A DNA stretch of 56,792 nucleotides from NCBI GenBank assembly GCA_024642245.1, contig JAHEBM010000019.1, forward strand, positions 1 to 56,792, in the 5' to 3' direction. The notes beneath the pieces are model-generated. The model was not told where the DNA came from, ran no database searches, and saw only the letters and a list, made by a program, of their open reading frames with translations. The position numbers and the translations under genes are program-made. Positions 36,710 through 45,000 of this stretch are shown piece by piece (positions within the stretch are counted from its first letter, which is position 1; every line of letters starts with the position of its first letter). This stretch comes from Haliea sp. Lineage in GTDB: Bacteria > Pseudomonadota > Gammaproteobacteria > Pseudomonadales > Halieaceae.

Positions 36710-37474
36710 CTAGTCCTGTTTCTCGCAAATAGGCGCCCTCAGGCCCGGGAGGTCGAGGATGGTGAGGTCGCGCTTGTGCAGGCTGACGATCCCGAGTTTT
36801 TCCAGCCTGGCCAGCTCGCGGCACACGGTTTCAAGCGTGATTCCCAGGTAGTTGCCGATATCCGTGCGGGACATGGGCAGGCGCAGCTCCAGGCTGGGCT
36901 CCCCGCGCCGCGCGGCCCGCGTCGACAGGCTCATCAGGAAGGCCGCGATGCGCTTGCGGGCCGGCCTCTTGTGCAGGAACTGGGCCGCCAGCTCATGGTC
37001 CTCGACCAGTCGCTGGCTCATCAGGTGAAACAGGCGGGATTGCAGGTCGGGAATTTTTCGGCACAGGCCTTCCAGGTCATCGAAGGGTATTTCGCAAACC
37101 ACGGTGTCTTCCAGTGCCCGGGCGGTGCTGCGGTAACGGGATTCGTTGATACCGGAGAAGCCGAAAATCTCGCCCGGCAGGTGGCATCCGGTGATACGGA
37201 TCCAGCCGTCTTCGTGGGTGGAGTAGGTTTTGATACTGCCCGCGAGCATGGCATACAGTGAGGTGAAGGCCTGGTTCTGCTGGTAGAGTTCTTCGCCGGC
37301 GCTCAGGGTGCGGCGCTGGTCAATGATGCCTTCCAGTGCTGTCAGGTGGCGCGGGTCGAGGGCGGCGGGCAGGCACAGCACGCGCATGCGACAGGTGTCA
37401 CAGGACAGGTTGAATTCGTGTGAGCACAGCAGATCCGAACCGATCAGCTCCGCAACCACCTTGTGATGCAGCAT
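36710..37474 (-). CDS. FNR/ANR-type oxygen-sensing regulator
   Basis: 254 residues. The N-terminal cysteines Cys25, Cys28 and Cys34 have the CX2CX5C spacing of FNR, and Cys127 in VVCEIPF matches the fourth [4Fe-4S] ligand. A cyclic-nucleotide-binding-like fold and a C-terminal HTH follow (RTDIGNYLGITLETVCREL). It should switch genes under low oxygen. In E. coli FNR the recognition helix has Glu209, Ser212 and Arg213; here they are Glu215, Cys218 and Arg219, so the Ser is changed to Cys. No FNR box was seen nearby. Confidence 0.88.
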   Translation of the reverse strand: MLHHKVVAELIGSDLLCSHEFNLSCDTCRMRVLCLPAALDPRHLTALEGIIDQRRTLSAGEELYQQNQAFTSLYAMLAGSIKTYSTHEDGWIRITGCHLPGEIFGFSGINESRYRSTARALEDTVVCEIPFDDLEGLCRKIPDLQSRLFHLMSQRLVEDHELAAQFLHKRPARKRIAAFLMSLSTRAARRGEPSLELRLPMSRTDIGNYLGITLETVCRELARLEKLGIVSLHKRDLTILDLPGLRAPICEKQD

Positions 37475-37640
37475 TAACTGTACTAGCCACCTGTTTTGTT
37501 GTTGGTTGTAACGGCCCGCAGCCTGCCGGATATTATGTCCGAACTCACCGGCCCTGTCATGGGCACTGTCGGGCGCGAGCGCCCGGCCGGAAGAAATGCC
37601 GGCGGCGCAGCCGTTTTATTTTTCGGAAATATGTTAATCT

Positions 37641-37657
37641 TCAGTCACTTAGACTGA
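37641..37657 (+). promoter_or_regulatory. Inverted repeat just upstream of nrdR
   Basis: TCAGTC-ACTTA-GACTGA, a perfect 6-bp inverted repeat ending 12 bases before the nrdR ATG. It could be an operator or an mRNA hairpin near the ribosome binding site (GAGG at 37659-37662). It does not resemble an NrdR box. Confidence 0.35.
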
Positions 37658-37669
37658 CGAGGTAGATTC

Positions 37670-38143
37670 ATGCACTGTCCATTTTGTGGTGCCGACGACA
37701 CCAAGGTTATCGACTCGCGCCTGGTTGCCGAAGGTGACCAGGTACGGCGACGGCGGGAGTGCCTGAGTTGTGCAGAACGCTTTACCACTTACGAGATGGC
37801 CGAGCTGGTCATGCCCCGGGTGATCAAGCAGAACGGCAACCGGGAGCCCTTTGACGAGGAGAAGCTGCGTGCCGGCTTCCTTCGCGCACTGGAGAAAAGA
37901 CCGGTGTCGGTGGAGGCCATCGAGGCCGTGATCAACCACATCAAGCACGACCTGCGAGCCACGGGTGAGCGTGAGGTGAAGTCGCGGGTGTTGGGTGAGC
38001 TTGTGATGGATCACCTCAAGCAACTGGACCAGGTGGCCTACGTGCGTTTTGCGTCGGTCTACCGCAGCTTCCAGGATATTTCCGAATTCCGCGACGCCAT
38101 CGAGCGACTGGAAGCCGAGCCGGCTTTCCGGGCGATCGAGTAG
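37670..38143 (+). CDS. nrdR: NrdR, ribonucleotide reductase repressor
   Basis: 157 residues. Zinc ribbon Cys3, Cys6, Cys31, Cys34 (MHCPFCG ... ECLSC), basic RRRRE segment, then an ATP-cone ([20 protein letters not shown]). NrdR senses ATP/dATP and represses RNR genes at paired NrdR boxes; such a pair is seen before nrdA in this window. SD GAGG seven bases upstream. It starts the run into ribD. Confidence 0.97.
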   Translation: MHCPFCGADDTKVIDSRLVAEGDQVRRRRECLSCAERFTTYEMAELVMPRVIKQNGNREPFDEEKLRAGFLRALEKRPVSVEAIEAVINHIKHDLRATGEREVKSRVLGELVMDHLKQLDQVAYVRFASVYRSFQDISEFRDAIERLEAEPAFRAIE

Positions 38144-38159
38144 GCCGCTCACCGCCGCA

Positions 38160-39272
38160 ATGGACTCCGTGCAAGATACCCGCATGATGGCTCGCGCCCT
38201 GCAGTTGGCCCGGCGTGGCCAGTACTCCGCCATGCCCAATCCCCACGTGGGCTGCGTGCTGGTTCGCGACGGCCATGTCATCGGCGAGGGCTATACCCAG
38301 CCGGCAGGTGGCAACCATGCCGAAATCGAAGCGCTGCAGGCGGCCGGCGATGCCGGGGGCGCGGTCGCCTACGTCACCCTTGAGCCCTGCAGCCACCACG
38401 GCAGGACCGGACCCTGTGCCGACGCGCTGATAGCCGCGGGAGTGAAGCGGGTGGTGGCGGCCATGCCGGACCCCAACCCCCGGGTCGCCGGCGAGGGTCT
38501 GGAAAAGTTGCGTGCCGCGGGCATTGCCGTTCACTGCGGCCTGCTGGAGACGGAGGCGCGGCAGCTGAATCCCGGGTTCATCGCGCGCATGACGCGCGGG
38601 CGTGGCCGGGTGCGGGCCAAGCTGGCCATGTCCCTCGATGGTCGCACCGCCATGGCGTCGGGAGAGAGCCAGTGGATAACAGGCGCCGCGGCCCGCCGGG
38701 ATGTCCAGCGCTTACGGGCGATGAGTTGTGCCATCGTCACCGGCGTGGGCACCGTGCTTGCCGATGACTGTGCGTTGACGGTGCGTGCCCAGGAGCTGGG
38801 ACTGCCGCGCCAGGCAGCCCAGCTGGCGGCAGCGCGGCAGCCGCTGCGGGTTGTGCTGGATTCGTCGCTGCAGACCCCCGTCGCCGCCCGGGTGCTGGCG
38901 GATGGCGGTCCAACCCTGCTGTGTCATCGCGCCGGCGCGGTCGCCGCGCCGGCACTGGTAGAGGGGCGTACAGAGTTGCTGGCTCTTCCCGCGGGCGAGC
39001 AGGGCCTGGACCTGCAGCAGTTGATGGCCGAGCTCAGCGTGCGGCAATGCAATGAAATTCTGGTAGAATCTGGCCCCCGTTTGGCCGGTGCCCTGCTGCA
39101 GGCGGGTTTGCTGGACGAACTGATCGTGTATATGGCGCCCGCCCTGCTGGGCGACAGGGCGCGCCCCCTGCTCAGCCTGCCCCTGGACCACATGGCGGAT
39201 AAGGTGCAATTGCGCATAGATGATGTGCGCAAGGTAGGGCAGGACTGGCGCTTCACCGTCAAACCCACCTGA
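38160..39272 (+). CDS. ribD: RibD, bifunctional deaminase/reductase of riboflavin synthesis
   Basis: 370 residues from ATG 38160, 16 bases after nrdR; the longer frame to 38049 overlaps nrdR. Deaminase domain: NHAEIEAL and PCSHHGRTGPC zinc ligands. Reductase domain: KLAMSLDGRTA and GVGTVLADD. It acts on the pyrimidine produced by GTP cyclohydrolase II. Confidence 0.95.
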   Translation: MDSVQDTRMMARALQLARRGQYSAMPNPHVGCVLVRDGHVIGEGYTQPAGGNHAEIEALQAAGDAGGAVAYVTLEPCSHHGRTGPCADALIAAGVKRVVAAMPDPNPRVAGEGLEKLRAAGIAVHCGLLETEARQLNPGFIARMTRGRGRVRAKLAMSLDGRTAMASGESQWITGAAARRDVQRLRAMSCAIVTGVGTVLADDCALTVRAQELGLPRQAAQLAAARQPLRVVLDSSLQTPVAARVLADGGPTLLCHRAGAVAAPALVEGRTELLALPAGEQGLDLQQLMAELSVRQCNEILVESGPRLAGALLQAGLLDELIVYMAPALLGDRARPLLSLPLDHMADKVQLRIDDVRKVGQDWRFTVKPT

Positions 39273-39326
39273 TAGGCGAGCAGGTGGTGTTGGCAGCATA
39301 TAGCCGGGTGTAGAGAAAGGATCGAT

Positions 39327-40025
39327 ATGTTTACAGGTATTATCCAGGCTGTCGGCAAGGTGGTAGCCATGCAGCCCACCGGTGGTGATCTGCGCCTGCG
39401 CATCAACACCGGCAAACTGGACCTGGGAGATGTTGCCCTGGGTGACAGTATCTGCACGAACGGTGTTTGCCTGACCGTGATAGAGCTGCCCGGGGATGGC
39501 TACTGGGCTGACGTGTCCGTCGAAACCCTGGACTTCACCACCCTGGGCAAGTTGCAGCCGGGTGCCCGGGTCAATCTGGAAAAAGCCCTCACGCCGGCCA
39601 GCCGACTGGGTGGGCATATCGTGAGCGGCCATGTGGACGGTGTTGGCGAAGTACTGGGTCTGCACGAGGACGGGCGCTCGATACGGGTGGAGTTGAGTGC
39701 CCCCGCAGAGCTGGCGAAATATATTGCCCACAAGGGCAGCATTTGCGTCGATGGCACCAGCCTTACCGTCAACACGGTAAACGGGAACAGGTTTGAGCTG
39801 AATATTATTCCCCAGACCATGGCGGAGACAATTTTTGGTGAATACCGTGCGGGCAGTCGGGTCAATCTGGAGGTGGACGTGATCGCCCGCTACCTTGAGC
39901 GACTGGTACTTGGAGACGCTGCGGCCGACCCCGGATCAACAGGCGGACTATCGCTGCAAACACTGGCCGATAACGGCTTCCTGGGTGGCGCTGCGCCACC
40001 TCCTGGATCGGGAAACAGCTATTGA
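39327..40025 (+). CDS. ribE: Riboflavin synthase alpha chain
   Basis: 232 residues with the duplicated lumazine-binding repeats: MFTGIIQAVG, then GVCLTV and SGHVDGVG, with the second copy at GTSLTVN. It dismutates two 6,7-dimethyl-8-ribityllumazine molecules to riboflavin. AAAGGA lies before the ATG; no RFN (FMN riboswitch) core was found upstream. Its stop overlaps the next start by four bases (TTGA). Confidence 0.96.
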   Translation: MFTGIIQAVGKVVAMQPTGGDLRLRINTGKLDLGDVALGDSICTNGVCLTVIELPGDGYWADVSVETLDFTTLGKLQPGARVNLEKALTPASRLGGHIVSGHVDGVGEVLGLHEDGRSIRVELSAPAELAKYIAHKGSICVDGTSLTVNTVNGNRFELNIIPQTMAETIFGEYRAGSRVNLEVDVIARYLERLVLGDAAADPGSTGGLSLQTLADNGFLGGAAPPPGSGNSY

Positions 40026-41125
40026 ATACTGTAGATGAGTTGATCAGCGACATTCGCCAGGGGCGAATGGTCGTGCTGCTGGACGATGACGCGGACAGCA
40101 ACAATGAGGGCGTGGTCATGGTGGCGGCGGAGCACTGCGATGCCACTCACGTGAATTTTATGGCGCGCCAGGCCCGCGGCCTGGTATGCCTGACGCTCAC
40201 CCAGGAGCGCTGCAGCCAGCTGAACCTGCCGCTGATGGTGGATGCGGGCCTGGGTGAAAAAGCCCATTTTACCCTGTCCATCGAGGCGACCGAGGGCATC
40301 GACACCGGGATATCGGCGGCCGATCGCGCCCGCACGGTGCAGGCCGCGGTGGCGCCTTTTGCAAAACCGCAGGACATCGTGCAGCCCGGGCATATCTTTC
40401 CGCTCGCAGCCGTTCCCGGCGGGGTGCTGACCCGTGCAGGTCACACCGAGGCTGCCTCGGATTATGCCCGCCTGGCCGGTCTTCTGCCGGCGGCGGTGAT
40501 TGCCGATATCCTCACGCCAGAGGGCATGGTGGCCGATGGCCCGGCCCTGCGGGAGTTCGCCGGGAAACACCAGCTGAAAATCGGCACGATCGCAGACCTT
40601 ATCCACTTCCGCATGGTGAATGAGCGCACGATCCGGCGCATTCGCGAGGGTACCATCCAGACAGCGTACGGTGAGTTCCAGCTGATCGCCTATCGCGACC
40701 AGACTGCCGGCGAGGTTCACCTGGCGTTGGCTCGCGGCGAGATTGTGCCACAGGAGCCGACGCTGGTGCGGGTGCACGTGCAGTCCGCCTTGCGCGACCT
40801 GTTTACCAGCCAGGTGCCCGGGCAGCAGAGCTGGAGCATGGCCAACTGCCTGAGGACGGTGGCGGAGCAGGGTCGTGGCGTGATTGTCCTGCTGGCGCGG
40901 CCCGAGGGATCGGAGCAGCTGCTGGCGAGTATCGACATGGCGCTGGGGGCTGTCCCTGCGGCGGGTACTGCCACCCCTGACACGTACACCACAGTCGGCC
41001 TGGGCTCCCAGATACTGAAGGACCTGGGCGTCGGAAAAATCCACCTGATGGGTGCGCCGATCAAGTACAATGCGATTTCCGGCTTCGGCCTGGAAGTGCT
41101 GGATTTTGTGCAGCCGCTCCAGTGA
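40022..41125 (+). CDS. RibBA-like protein with degenerate catalytic residues in both domains
   Basis: 367 residues, TTG start coupled to ribE. By length and order it is a RibBA/RibBX protein. DHBP synthase needs the signature RENEGD; here positions 25-31 read DSNNEGV, so Arg37, the Mg-binding Glu38 and Asp42 of E. coli RibB appear as Ser, Asn and Val. The later Glu174 equivalent is Asp162, and EGVTTG is EGIDTG. His141 (GHTEA) is kept. The C-terminal GTP cyclohydrolase II-like half lacks the zinc cysteines (RVHVQSALRDLF), as in Pseudomonas-type RibBX. A full RibA is at 44336. Whether this protein still makes DHBP is doubtful; it may be regulatory or structural. Confidence 0.85.
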   Translation: MNTVDELISDIRQGRMVVLLDDDADSNNEGVVMVAAEHCDATHVNFMARQARGLVCLTLTQERCSQLNLPLMVDAGLGEKAHFTLSIEATEGIDTGISAADRARTVQAAVAPFAKPQDIVQPGHIFPLAAVPGGVLTRAGHTEAASDYARLAGLLPAAVIADILTPEGMVADGPALREFAGKHQLKIGTIADLIHFRMVNERTIRRIREGTIQTAYGEFQLIAYRDQTAGEVHLALARGEIVPQEPTLVRVHVQSALRDLFTSQVPGQQSWSMANCLRTVAEQGRGVIVLLARPEGSEQLLASIDMALGAVPAAGTATPDTYTTVGLGSQILKDLGVGKIHLMGAPIKYNAISGFGLEVLDFVQPLQ

Positions 41126-41140
41126 TTTTGCGGCCGCGTT

Positions 41141-41160
41141 GACAGGAAAGGACAGGAAAG
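41141..41160 (+). repeat. Tandem duplication of a 10-bp ribosome-binding segment
   Basis: GACAGGAAAG occurs twice in tandem just before ribH. Each copy carries an AGGA-type Shine-Dalgarno sequence. Confidence 0.7.
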
Positions 41161-41170
41161 GGAAGAAACC

Positions 41171-41644
41171 ATGGCAGATATCAGGACGATCGAGGGAGAT
41201 TTCACCAGTGGCAAGGGCAAGTACGTCCTGGTCGTCGGCCGCTGGAACAGCTTTGTCGTGGAACACCTGCTGGAGGGGGCGGTAGACACACTGCGCCGTC
41301 ACGGGGTGGACGAAAAACAGATTACCGTGGTACGGGCACCCGGCGCTTTTGAAATTCCCCTGGTCTGTAAAAAAGTCGCCGCCCGGGGCGGTGTCGATGC
41401 CATTATCGCGCTGGGCGCGGTTATTCGCGGCGGTACGCCACATTTCGAGTATGTCGCCGGGGAGTGCACCAAGGGTATCGCCCAGGTGAGCATGGAGTAC
41501 TCGGTACCGATATCATTTGGCGTACTGACTGTTGATTCGATAGAGCAGGCGGTCGAGCGCTCGGGCACCAAGGCGGGCAACAAGGGCGCCGAGGCGGCCC
41601 TGTCCGCGCTTGAAATGGTCAGCCTGCTGGGCAAGATCGGCTGA
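41171..41644 (+). CDS. ribH: Lumazine synthase
   Basis: 157 residues with [23 protein letters not shown] and [14 protein letters not shown], the substrate-binding loops of 6,7-dimethyl-8-ribityllumazine synthase. It needs 3,4-dihydroxy-2-butanone 4-phosphate, the supposed product of the preceding RibBA-like protein. The ATG follows a duplicated AGGAAAG segment. Confidence 0.97.
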   Translation: MADIRTIEGDFTSGKGKYVLVVGRWNSFVVEHLLEGAVDTLRRHGVDEKQITVVRAPGAFEIPLVCKKVAARGGVDAIIALGAVIRGGTPHFEYVAGECTKGIAQVSMEYSVPISFGVLTVDSIEQAVERSGTKAGNKGAEAALSALEMVSLLGKIG

Positions 41645-42097
41645 GTGGGCAAGCCCGTCCACAACACCCTCGCGGCTGAGCGTCGCAAGGCGCGGCACTA
41701 CGGCATGCAGGCACTGTACCAGTGGCACATGGCCGGTGCGTCGCTGGCCGATATCGAGGCGGAATTTCGCGCCGACTACGACTTCAGTCATGTGGACCTG
41801 GAATATTTCCAGGCACTGCTGCACGGGGTCCCCGCCTGCGTCGATGAGCTGGAGGAGACGCTGGAACCGCTGCTGGACCGCAAGCTTTCCGATCTCGATC
41901 CCATTGAGCGCACCCTGTTGCGCATGGGCACCTTTGAGCTCGCGCACCGCCTGGATGTGCCCTACAAGGTGGTTATCAATGAGGCGGTTGCACTCACCAG
42001 GAAGTTTGGCGCCACCGACGGCCACAAGTACATCAACGGTGTGCTGGATAAAGTCGCCAGGCAACTACGCAAGGTCGAGATCGACGCGGCATCCTGA
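41645..42097 (+). CDS. nusB: NusB, transcription antitermination factor
   Basis: 150 residues from GTG 41645, directly after the ribH stop. It starts RRKARHYGMQALYQWHMAG and has the usual DLDPIERTLLRMGTFEL and VVINEAVALTRKFGATDGHKYING segments in shorter form. It binds boxA RNA with NusE for rRNA antitermination. Its stop overlaps thiL (TGATG). Confidence 0.95.
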   Translation: MGKPVHNTLAAERRKARHYGMQALYQWHMAGASLADIEAEFRADYDFSHVDLEYFQALLHGVPACVDELEETLEPLLDRKLSDLDPIERTLLRMGTFELAHRLDVPYKVVINEAVALTRKFGATDGHKYINGVLDKVARQLRKVEIDAAS

Positions 42098-43017
42098 TGC
42101 CTGTCTCGGAATTTTCGCTGATTTACCGCTATTTTTCCGCCCTGGGGCGTGGCGAAGCCGTGGACCTGTCGGTCGGTGACGACTGTGCCATCCTGCACCT
42201 GGGTCCCGGGGAGCGCCTGGCCACCTCTGTCGACACCATGGTCGAGGGGGTGCATTTTCCCGAGGACAGTTTTCCCGAGGATATCGGCTATCGTGTCGTC
42301 GCGGCTGCAGCCAGCGACCTGGCGGCCATGGGTGCGCGTCCAATTGGCATGACCCTGGCGCTCACCCTGCCGCAGGCCGATGAACTGTGGTTGCATGCCT
42401 TCAGTGAGGGCCTGGCCGCTGCGGCCAATGACTGCCAGTTGCCGCTGGTGGGCGGCGATACCACGCGGGGACCCCTGACCATCACGATACAGGTACTGGG
42501 GGCCCTCCCGCCGGACCAGGCCTTGCTGCGCAGTGGGGCCGGCCCCGGGGACGGGGTCTACGTCTCGGGTTGCCTGGGGGACGCTGCCGCTGCGCTGGCC
42601 TGCCTGTCCGGCGAGTGGCGGCCCGCGCCTGCGCACCTGGACTACCTGCTGGACAGGTTCAATCGACCCCGGGCCAGGATCGATCTCGGCCGGGGGCTGC
42701 TCGGTGTGGCGAGCGCCGCTATCGACATCTCTGACGGCCTGCTGGCGGATGCGGGGCATATCGCCGCCGCCAGTGGCGTGAGGCTGCACATCGAGCCAGG
42801 GTTGCTGCCCCTGTCTCCCGCCCTGCTTTCTCACCCCGATGCCGAACAGGCCCTGCGTTGGGCGCTCACCGGCGGGGATGACTACGAGCTGTGCTTCTGC
42901 CTGCCGGCGGGGCGGCAGGCCCCGGCAGGGTGTACCCGCATCGGCCAGGTGGAACGTGGCAGCGGGGTGGATTGTGGCCTCGACCTGGGCAGGTCGTCAG
43001 GCTACCAGCATTTTTGA
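42097..43017 (+). CDS. thiL: Thiamine-monophosphate kinase
   Basis: 306 residues of the PurM/ThiL fold: SVGDDCAIL, SVDTMVEGVHFP, SDLAAMGARP, VGGDTTRGP, DISDGLLAD and GGDDYELCF. It phosphorylates thiamine phosphate to thiamine pyrophosphate. It is coupled to nusB by a one-base overlap. Confidence 0.95.
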   Translation: MPVSEFSLIYRYFSALGRGEAVDLSVGDDCAILHLGPGERLATSVDTMVEGVHFPEDSFPEDIGYRVVAAAASDLAAMGARPIGMTLALTLPQADELWLHAFSEGLAAAANDCQLPLVGGDTTRGPLTITIQVLGALPPDQALLRSGAGPGDGVYVSGCLGDAAAALACLSGEWRPAPAHLDYLLDRFNRPRARIDLGRGLLGVASAAIDISDGLLADAGHIAAASGVRLHIEPGLLPLSPALLSHPDAEQALRWALTGGDDYELCFCLPAGRQAPAGCTRIGQVERGSGVDCGLDLGRSSGYQHF

Positions 43018-43032
43018 TCGCCGGAGATCGTC

Positions 43033-43527
43033 ATGGGCCACGCAAGCAAAGAAGCAGCGAATAAACCGACTCCCTTTCGTAGCCCCGTGCAATTCCTGGC
43101 TTTCGGCTTTGGCAGCGGCCTGTCCCCCCGGGCGCCCGGTACCGCAGGCACACTGGCAGCCGTACCGCTTTACTGGCTGGTCGCTGACTGGAGCCTGCCC
43201 TGGTACAGCGCGTTCGTGCTGGCAGCGGCCTTGCTGGGTATCTGGATCTGTGGTGCCGCCAGCCGTGAGCTCGGGGTGCACGACCACCCGGGCATCGTAT
43301 GGGACGAGTTTGTGGGCTACTGGATCACCCTGTGGGCAGTGCCGGTGGACTGGGTCTGGATGCTGGCGGGTTTCGTGGTATTTCGCGTGTTTGATATTGT
43401 GAAGCCCTGGCCCATCAGCCACCTGGACCGAAAAGTACAGGGTGGGTTTGGCATCATGATCGATGATATTCTCGCGGGAGTCATGTCCTGCGCGACGCTG
43501 CAACTGGCCTTGTGGATGCTCAAGTAG
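43033..43527 (+). CDS. pgpA: Phosphatidylglycerophosphatase A
   Basis: 164 residues with several membrane spans. Family motifs: GSGLSPRAPGTAGTL, IVWDEFVGYW and FRVFDIVKPWPI. It dephosphorylates phosphatidylglycerophosphate in the inner membrane. Follows thiL by 15 bases. Confidence 0.95.
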   Translation: MGHASKEAANKPTPFRSPVQFLAFGFGSGLSPRAPGTAGTLAAVPLYWLVADWSLPWYSAFVLAAALLGIWICGAASRELGVHDHPGIVWDEFVGYWITLWAVPVDWVWMLAGFVVFRVFDIVKPWPISHLDRKVQGGFGIMIDDILAGVMSCATLQLALWMLK

Positions 43528-43592
43528 GGGCTACAGCGCCCAGCGATCGTATTGAGCGGTACAGGCGCGACCTGGTTCCCCAAGGAGGAAAT

Positions 43593-44246
43593 ATGGCAGA
43601 TGCCCGGCTCCAGACCCTGCTGTTGGCCTGCCTGCTGCTGGTGATCGCGGTTGCCCGGGCGGCGCCCCCGCGCATCGAGGTGGAAGCCCTGTTCACCGAT
43701 GCGGCAGTATTGCAAATTGACGGCGAGCGGAAGATGCTGCGGGCCGGGCAATCCCACAAGGGGGTAACCCTTGTGGCTGCCTATTCACGCACGGCGACTA
43801 TCGAGGTAGACGGTGAAACGATGGTGCTGGGCGTATCCCGCCGTATCGGCACGCGTTACGAAACCGCCGAGTCGCAGGTGGTCAGCATCCCCCGTGATGC
43901 CATGCTGCAATACCAGGCCGCGGCGACCATCAATGGCCGGGCGGTGCAGGTGCTGGTCGATACCGGCGCCAACGTGGTCGCCCTGAATTCAAGCCACGCG
44001 CAGGCACTGGGGATAGATTACATGGACGGCGCGCCGGGTCGGGTGGAAACGGCCAGTGGTTCGGTCAACGCCTGGATGGTGACGCTGCGTTCCATCGATG
44101 TCGGCGGAATCCGGGTGGATAATGTGCAGGCCTCCGTCGTGGAGGGTGAATTCCCCGCCACGATCCTGTTGGGGATGACTTACCTCAGGCATGTGAAAAT
44201 GCAGGAAACCGATGGGGTACTCTCGCTGTCGCGGGCCTGGCAGTAG
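43593..44246 (+). CDS. Retropepsin-like aspartic protease (DTGA clan), exported
   Basis: 217 residues from ATG 43593, which has a very strong Shine-Dalgarno AAGGAGGA at 43582-43589; the longer frame overlapping pgpA is rejected. A signal peptide ([15 protein letters not shown]) precedes a small N-terminal module and the catalytic motif [12 protein letters not shown]. The C-terminal part has LLGMTYLRH. Bacterial members of this type are periplasmic; substrates are mostly unknown. Confidence 0.85.
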   Translation: MADARLQTLLLACLLLVIAVARAAPPRIEVEALFTDAAVLQIDGERKMLRAGQSHKGVTLVAAYSRTATIEVDGETMVLGVSRRIGTRYETAESQVVSIPRDAMLQYQAAATINGRAVQVLVDTGANVVALNSSHAQALGIDYMDGAPGRVETASGSVNAWMVTLRSIDVGGIRVDNVQASVVEGEFPATILLGMTYLRHVKMQETDGVLSLSRAWQ

Positions 44247-44301
44247 GCTCTGCAGCCTGGCCCGGCCACTGGTTTACTCGCCCCCGGCGGCTTAAAGCTG
44301 G

Positions 44302-44307
44302 TAGAAT
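44302..44307 (+). promoter_or_regulatory. Candidate -10 element of ribA
   Basis: TAGAAT followed by GGCCGCCC, about 28 bases before the GTG start of ribA. It argues that the ATG at 44306 is not used. Confidence 0.45.
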
Positions 44308-44335
44308 GGCCGCCCTTTTCTGCCGGATACCCCGA

Positions 44336-44932
44336 GTGACGGTACGCTACGTAGAATCTTCCCGCCTCCCTACCCAGTGGGGCGATTTTGAGATGCACGG
44401 TTTCGAGGATCCCCAATCCAACAAGGAACACGTGGTGCTCACCATGGGCGAAGTGGGTAACGGCGAGCCGGTACTGACGCGGGTTCACTCGGAATGCCTG
44501 ACAGGCGATGCGCTGTTCAGCATGCGCTGTGACTGCGGCAACCAGCTGCAGGCCGCCCTGAAGGCCATCGCGGAGGAGGGCCGGGGCGCCCTTTTTTACC
44601 TGCGCCAGGAGGGACGAGGTATCGGGCTGCTCAACAAAATCAAGGCCTACAAGCTGCAGGACGCCGGTGCCGATACCGTGGAAGCCAACGAACGGCTGGG
44701 CTTTGGCGCGGACATGCGCGACTACAGCATGCTGGGCCCGATGTTCCGGCACCTGCACATCACCGCCGTGCGTTTAATGACCAACAACCCCCGCAAGGTC
44801 GCCGCGCTGGAGGAGCAGGGCATCAAGGTGCTCGAGCGTATCGCCCTGCATACCGATCGCAATCCCCACAACGAGAAATACCTGACCACCAAGGAAGGGA
44901 AACTGGGGCATATGTTTGAAGGCAGGGGGTAG
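44336..44932 (+). CDS. ribA: GTP cyclohydrolase II
   Basis: 198 residues from GTG 44336, which gives the family N-terminus [18 protein letters not shown]. Zinc ligands are in [18 protein letters not shown], and the catalytic segment is [16 protein letters not shown]. It opens riboflavin synthesis from GTP. Intact, unlike the C-terminal half of the RibBA-like protein at 40022. Convergent with ispA, with a G-rich junction at its stop. Confidence 0.95.
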   Translation: MTVRYVESSRLPTQWGDFEMHGFEDPQSNKEHVVLTMGEVGNGEPVLTRVHSECLTGDALFSMRCDCGNQLQAALKAIAEEGRGALFYLRQEGRGIGLLNKIKAYKLQDAGADTVEANERLGFGADMRDYSMLGPMFRHLHITAVRLMTNNPRKVAALEEQGIKVLERIALHTDRNPHNEKYLTTKEGKLGHMFEGRG

Positions 44933-44962
44933 GGGATAGAGGGAAGGGGATAAAGGGCAGGG
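44925..44962 (+). other. G-run cluster (possible G-quadruplex) at the ribA-ispA junction
   Basis: Six runs of three to five G, separated by two to five bases, start at the last codons of ribA and run into the convergent intergenic space. The pattern fits a G-quadruplex on the + strand. Confidence 0.5.
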
Positions 44963-45000
44963 CGGTCCGCCGTCTGCCTGAGCCGGCCGGGATCCGCAGC

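Noticed and set aside
39273..39326. FMN riboswitch before ribE
   Set aside because: The conserved RFN core is not present in this short gap.
40019..41443. 474-residue minus frame opposite ribBA/ribH
   Set aside because: Shadow of the rib genes; no family resemblance.
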